From positions 535 to 19,373 of the forward strand of contig DHVB01000076.1 in assembly GCA_002412425.1 (NCBI GenBank): a DNA stretch of 18,839 bases. Direction: 5' to 3'. The translations under genes and the position numbers were made by a program. This document shows, piece by piece, positions 15,847-18,839 of the stretch. The stretch's first letter is position 1; each line of letters starts with the position of its first letter. The notes beneath the pieces are model-generated. The model did not search any database and was not told where the DNA came from. It saw only the letters and a program-made list of their open reading frames with translations. The stretch comes from Bacteroidales bacterium UBA5219. Its GTDB lineage: Bacteria; Bacteroidota; Bacteroidia; Bacteroidales; ML635J-15.

Positions 15847-17058
15847 TTATAATGTTTTTAAAACCTCGTTGTTTGAATTAAATTTTTTGACAAATCTGTC
15901 TTTTACTATAAGATATTTAATTCCGCAATAAAGTGGTGCTGCAATAAATCCGAGAGCAATTCCTAGAAAAACTAGTATAATAAAAATTAGCCTATAAAGA
16001 ATTTTGATGAAAAAATTATTAATATTTGATAAATATCTTCTGTAAGGAGCTAATAATATTATGTCGGTAAGCACAGCGCTTACAATAAATCCAAATAGTG
16101 GAATAAATCCTGCTAGAAATGAAAAAGCTAAAATTTTGTAAAATCTTAAATCTTGAAATTTTATAAATTCATCTAAACTTGGGTTGTCAAATAATTTTGT
16201 TTGACATTCAGAGCAGATGGGCGTGCTTTTTTGTTTTTTGATAATACTTGCACAGTTTGGACAGCGTGATTGACTTAAAAGGTGTAGTTTATGCGTTTTT
16301 ATGTCTTTAGTTTTGGCGTTTTTTCTATTCCCTAAAAATCCAATTTTATGTGGTTCTGAAATTTCAAAATTGCAGTATTGGCATTTAGTAGCGAAGGAGT
16401 ATATTTTATTTTTACAATTTGGACATTCTATTTTAGCTTTTTCACTTCTTTTCTTGTATTTGTGGCGAAGAAAAATTAGAATAGCAATTATGATAAGGTA
16501 TAAAATTATCATAAAAATTCCTGCTACCATAAGTAAAATAAATCCAAATACCACAAAACTATCTTCTATCCAGCTAATAAGTTTTCCAATTTTAAGATTA
16601 TCATCAAGGTCGAAATTTTTGAGCCAATCAAGAGTTGTTTTTCTAATTTTTGCAAGAACATACACAGCAAAAGCACCAATAATTCCTATTATAATCACAG
16701 GATTAAAGCCAGACCATTGAATTGCGTTAATTACTTCTGTATTTTGTTGACTTAAAGCAAAGATTTGAATTAGTAAATAAGCAATTGGTTTCATATATGG
16801 TTCAGCTTCGTGTAGGAAAATTCTAAGGCTTGAATTTTTGTCGGAAATAAATTCTAAAATACTTAATATTCCTAAAACTATTACTAACCAATGTTGAGCC
16901 CAGAACGAAGATTCAGCAACAATTTCGGATTCATAATTTATAAATGAGAACCATTCGGGATGAGCCAAAAATAATGCAGTTAAAAAAGCTGGAAAAAAAG
17001 TTCTTACAGCAAATAAAGGAATGGCTCCAATTATTGCAATAACTTGATTTATATTCAT
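15847..17058 (-). CDS. Multi-pass membrane protein with two zinc ribbons (DUF4126-like N-terminus)
   Basis: A 403-residue protein. The N-terminal half has about five membrane segments (5-32, 55-70, 90-103, 118-138, 167-197) and resembles DUF4126, with the LEFISDKNSSLR segment at 68-79 in place of the family's 'E..aDK' motif; this assignment is tentative. Two cysteine quartets follow: C212-x2-C215...C226-x2-C229 and C266-x2-C269...C282-x2-C285, each a rubredoxin-knuckle zinc ribbon, separated by a lysine-rich stretch. Two more hydrophobic segments (about 308-338, 352-380) end the protein. It begins four bases after the exported protein gene and ends 11 bases before pbpC, so it is almost certainly co-transcribed with both. 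Function unknown; zinc ribbons of this sort often bind protein or nucleic acid. Confidence 0.72.
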   Translation of the reverse strand: MNINQVIAIIGAIPLFAVRTFFPAFLTALFLAHPEWFSFINYESEIVAESSFWAQHWLVIVLGILSILEFISDKNSSLRIFLHEAEPYMKPIAYLLIQIFALSQQNTEVINAIQWSGFNPVIIIGIIGAFAVYVLAKIRKTTLDWLKNFDLDDNLKIGKLISWIEDSFVVFGFILLMVAGIFMIILYLIIIAILIFLRHKYKKRSEKAKIECPNCKNKIYSFATKCQYCNFEISEPHKIGFLGNRKNAKTKDIKTHKLHLLSQSRCPNCASIIKKQKSTPICSECQTKLFDNPSLDEFIKFQDLRFYKILAFSFLAGFIPLFGFIVSAVLTDIILLAPYRRYLSNINNFFIKILYRLIFIILVFLGIALGFIAAPLYCGIKYLIVKDRFVKKFNSNNEVLKTL

Positions 17059-17062
17059 ATTT

Positions 17063-18322
17063 CTATGTTTTTAGCTTTTTCTTCTTTGCAGCAGGGAACA
17101 ATACATTATTTAAAATAAGTCTATATCCAGGTGAGTTTGGGTAAAGATTTAAGTCAGTATGTTCATCACCAACGAAATGTCTGTAATCTTCTGGGTCGTG
17201 TCCACCATAAAAAGTCCACATTCCTTTACCAAATTCTGAATGTATGTATCTAATTTCATTAGCTGCTTTATTTTCGCCCATAACCAACACAGAAGGTTTT
17301 ACTAATTCTGCCTTAAATGCAGTAGTTTGTCCCATAAATCCTTTAACCATACTTGTGTGATTTTGACAAAGCATAGTTGGCACAGGATCCCATTTTGCGG
17401 AAAACTCAAATAAGACAAAAAAATCTTCGTTTTGTGCAACTTTTCTTTTATCGGTAACGTCTATATCGGAATATTCATATTCAAATGGATTGCGAACAAG
17501 TGTAAAATCTTTAAAAGCTAAACATTTTGAATAATCTAATTTTGATTGTGCGTTAGGGTCGGCAGGGTCGCCATCAAACATTGTTTCGCATATATCAACA
17601 CCTTCGGCAGCAAGAGCAATGTCGAAAGAGTCGGTGGCAGAACACATAGCAAATAAAAATCCACCTTCGGCGACATAGGCTTTAATGGTTTTTGCTACTT
17701 CTAATTTTAATTGAGAAACTTTATTAAATCCCATAGACAATGCTTCTGCTTCACTTGCTTTTTGATTATCTCTATACCATTGCATACGCCCATAAGCACC
17801 ATAAAATTTTCCATACTGACCAGTAAAATCTTCGTGGTGTAAATGCAACCAGTCGTATTTTCCCAATTCGCCATTGATAATTTCTCTATCGTAAATTTTG
17901 TCGTAAGGAATTTCTGCATAAGTTAGTGTTAAAGTTACTGCATCGTCCCAAGGTTGAGAAAATGGAGGGGTATAAACAGCGATTTTAGGAGCTACTTCTA
18001 ATTTTACAGCGTCCATATTTACAGAAGGAGAGGAGATTTCGTTGAAAATAGCATTTTTTTGTGCATCAGCAATTATTTCGTAGCTCACACCGCGAAGAAT
18101 GCATTCTCTTTCAATTTCGGAATGGAAATTTAATAAAAAAGAACCACCTCTATAATTTAATAACCACCATGCCTCAACCTGATTTTGTAAAGTCCAGTAA
18201 GTAAGACCATAGGCTTTTAAGTGATTAGTTTGAGTGTCGTCCATAGGAATTAATACAAAAGCCGAAAAGGAATTTGAGATATTTATGCTGATTATTAATA
18301 TTAATAGTATAAGTTTTTTCAT
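17063..18322 (-). CDS. Exported 'asparagine synthetase B-like' family protein of unknown function
   Basis: A 419-residue protein. Residues 1-21 form a signal peptide (MKKLILLILI...SNSFSA), followed by FVLIPMDDTQTNHLKAYGLT, the mature N-terminus of a Bacteroidetes family that databases often label asparagine synthetase B. The label is not supported: there is no N-terminal Cys nucleophile, no ATP-binding SGGLDS motif, and the protein is exported. Instead it has a class I amidotransferase-like pattern: a possible nucleophile elbow at FAMCSATDS (Cys227) and a C-terminal YGGHDPEDYRH (His375). First gene of a unit with the zinc-ribbon protein and pbpC. The ATG at 18322 was chosen over a TTG at 18346 because the signal peptide starts there. 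A -7 box precedes it. Its location with a peptidoglycan synthase hints at an envelope role. Confidence 0.8.
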   Translation of the reverse strand: MKKLILLILIISINISNSFSAFVLIPMDDTQTNHLKAYGLTYWTLQNQVEAWWLLNYRGGSFLLNFHSEIERECILRGVSYEIIADAQKNAIFNEISSPSVNMDAVKLEVAPKIAVYTPPFSQPWDDAVTLTLTYAEIPYDKIYDREIINGELGKYDWLHLHHEDFTGQYGKFYGAYGRMQWYRDNQKASEAEALSMGFNKVSQLKLEVAKTIKAYVAEGGFLFAMCSATDSFDIALAAEGVDICETMFDGDPADPNAQSKLDYSKCLAFKDFTLVRNPFEYEYSDIDVTDKRKVAQNEDFFVLFEFSAKWDPVPTMLCQNHTSMVKGFMGQTTAFKAELVKPSVLVMGENKAANEIRYIHSEFGKGMWTFYGGHDPEDYRHFVGDEHTDLNLYPNSPGYRLILNNVLFPAAKKKKLKT

Positions 18323-18343
18323 TTCTTTCAAATTTGAATTATG

Positions 18344-18351
18344 CAAAGTTA
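18344..18351 (-). promoter_or_regulatory. Putative -7 box of the three-gene pbpC operon
   Basis: On the minus strand TAACTTTG followed by C matches the Bacteroidetes -7 box, 21 bases before the ATG at 18322. No -33 TTTG is found at 18-21 bases, so activity is uncertain. Confidence 0.45.
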
Positions 18352-18371
18352 CAAAATTTATAATAATATCT

Positions 18372-18407
18372 ATAAAATTAAAAAGAGCCCGAGAAAAATC
18401 TCGAGCT
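18372..18407 (-). terminator. Orphan minus-strand terminator or attenuator hairpin
   Basis: On the minus strand AGCTCGAGA (18407-18399), loop TTTT and TCTCGGGCT (18394-18386) form a nine-base stem with one mismatch, followed by CTTTTTAATTTT. It is directed toward the pbpC operon, but no gene lies upstream of it in the window. It may end a small RNA or regulate the operon. Confidence 0.7.
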
Positions 18408-18690
18408 TCGTATTAACCTTAATCAACCATGAAAAAGAGAAAAGTAACTATTATTACTTTTTTAATTCATTAGTTGAAACTAAAATAGTGCGATTTTGTT
18501 TTGAAAAACTGATGAATTTATACTTTTTGTGTTAAATTTAAGAAAAACATATATCTGTGTTCTATCAAAATCTAAAAAATTATTTTGTTTAAGCTACAAT
18601 TTACTTTTGTTAAATCTAAAATTAAAATAAATTGAAAATCGAATAGATATTATATTTCCTGTTTTCGCACTTTTTTTGCAACACCCTCTA
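18408..18690. other. AT-rich non-coding stretch with a second hairpin and a possible micro-ORF
   Basis: No credible long ORF is present on either strand. AAAAGTAA (18440-18447) and TTACTTTT (18454-18461) form a perfect eight-base stem flanked by T-rich sequence on both strands. A 14-codon plus-strand ORF (18429-18473) encodes MKKRKVTIITFLIH; it overlaps this hairpin, has an A-rich start context, and is not credible as a gene without further evidence. The remainder shows nothing recognisable. Confidence 0.45.
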
Positions 18691-18699
18691 ACTCTTTTA

Positions 18700-18819
18700 A
18701 TTGTCCTCACGGACAATACAAGACTATCAAGAGTTTGCCCGTAAGGGCAACATGTGATTAACCGTAGGCGCAGCCTACGGTAGTTAGACCCTCGAAAGTC
18801 TTAGTTAGACCCTCGAAAG
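18700..18819. repeat. Cluster of short palindromes followed by an 18-base direct repeat
   Basis: Three perfect hairpins in a row: ATTGTCC/GGACAAT (18700-18706, 18711-18717), TTGCCC/GGGCAA (18735-18740, 18745-18750) and ACCGTAGGC/GCCTACGGT (18761-18769, 18773-18781). They are followed by an exact 18-base repeat, TAGTTAGACCCTCGAAAG, at 18781-18798 and 18802-18819 (21-base period). The stretch is much richer in G and C than the neighbouring spacer and resembles repetitive extragenic palindromes. Confidence 0.7.
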
Positions 18820-18839
18820 AGGCTGTCTCATAACGAGGT
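18818..18839. mobile_element. Possible insertion-sequence end at the window edge
   Basis: GAGGCTGTCTCATAA, reading inward from 18819, resembles terminal inverted repeats of some Bacteroidetes insertion sequences (GAGACAGCCTC type on the other strand). Only one end is in view and no transposase is present, so this is a weak call made from motif memory. Confidence 0.25.

Noticed and set aside
16301..16720. 139-codon plus-strand ORF inside the zinc-ribbon gene
   Set aside because: Antisense to a gene with two intact zinc ribbons; its hydrophobic look comes from the opposite-strand membrane segments.
17063..18322. Naming the exported protein asparagine synthetase
   Set aside because: No ATP-binding SGGLDS motif and no N-terminal catalytic Cys; it has a signal peptide. 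The name appears to be a database propagation.
18781..18839. 18-base direct repeat with 21-base period as the start of a CRISPR array
   Set aside because: The 'spacer' is only three bases, there are just two copies, and no cas genes are in view. It is an extragenic repeat, not CRISPR.

Overview
This is an AT-rich window from a Bacteroidetes (Bacteroidota) bacterium. Three things point there. There is a subtilisin-like protease with a type IX secretion (T9SS) C-terminal sorting domain. There are two DUF1573 proteins of the kind common in that phylum. Promoters follow the Bacteroidetes pattern TTTG/TTG-N(18-21)-TAnnTTTG, with no clear Shine-Dalgarno sequences. Several products (S8/T9SS protease, the exported 'asparagine synthetase B-like' protein, PBP1C, VTC/DUF4956) are typical chromosomal genes. 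Nothing points to a plasmid or phage, but species cannot be named from the window.

Layout, left to right. (1) 1-2420: a type I-style DNA adenine methyltransferase fused to a two-TRD specificity region, broken or truncated at its 5' end by the window edge or a rearrangement, closed by a strong terminator. (2) 2453-3046: tRNA-Ser(TGA) on the minus strand, then a 500-base AT-rich spacer carrying the HU promoter. (3) 3047-4084: HU-family DNA-binding protein, terminator, and a TrmH-type tRNA/rRNA 2'-O-methyltransferase. (4) 4087-8466, minus strand: a secreted S8 protease, and upstream of it a two-gene unit of DUF1573 proteins that are clear paralogues. (5) 8853-10440, plus strand: a VTC-type polyphosphate polymerase domain protein translationally coupled to a DUF4956 membrane protein. 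(6) 10453-12773, minus strand: a bile acid:sodium symporter-family transporter overlapping a PlsC-like acyltransferase. (7) 12902-13390: cytidine deaminase. (8) 13469-18322, minus strand: a tight three-gene unit running from an exported protein usually mislabelled asparagine synthetase B, through a membrane protein with two zinc ribbons, to penicillin-binding protein 1C. (9) 18323-18839: non-coding, with an orphan minus-strand terminator, a possible micro-ORF, and at the right edge a dense cluster of small palindromes and an 18-base direct repeat that may mark an insertion-sequence end.

The genes are mostly small, independent units rather than one system. Envelope biology is a theme: T9SS export, DUF1573 proteins, acyltransferase, PBP1C and its two operon partners. 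The least explained units are the exported AsnB-like/zinc-ribbon/PBP1C operon and the VTC-DUF4956 pair. The most testable oddity is an A9 tract exactly at the join of the methyltransferase and specificity halves of the first gene, where a shift of one base in either direction would cut the protein just after the methyltransferase domain. No complete, clearly new defence or mobile system was found.
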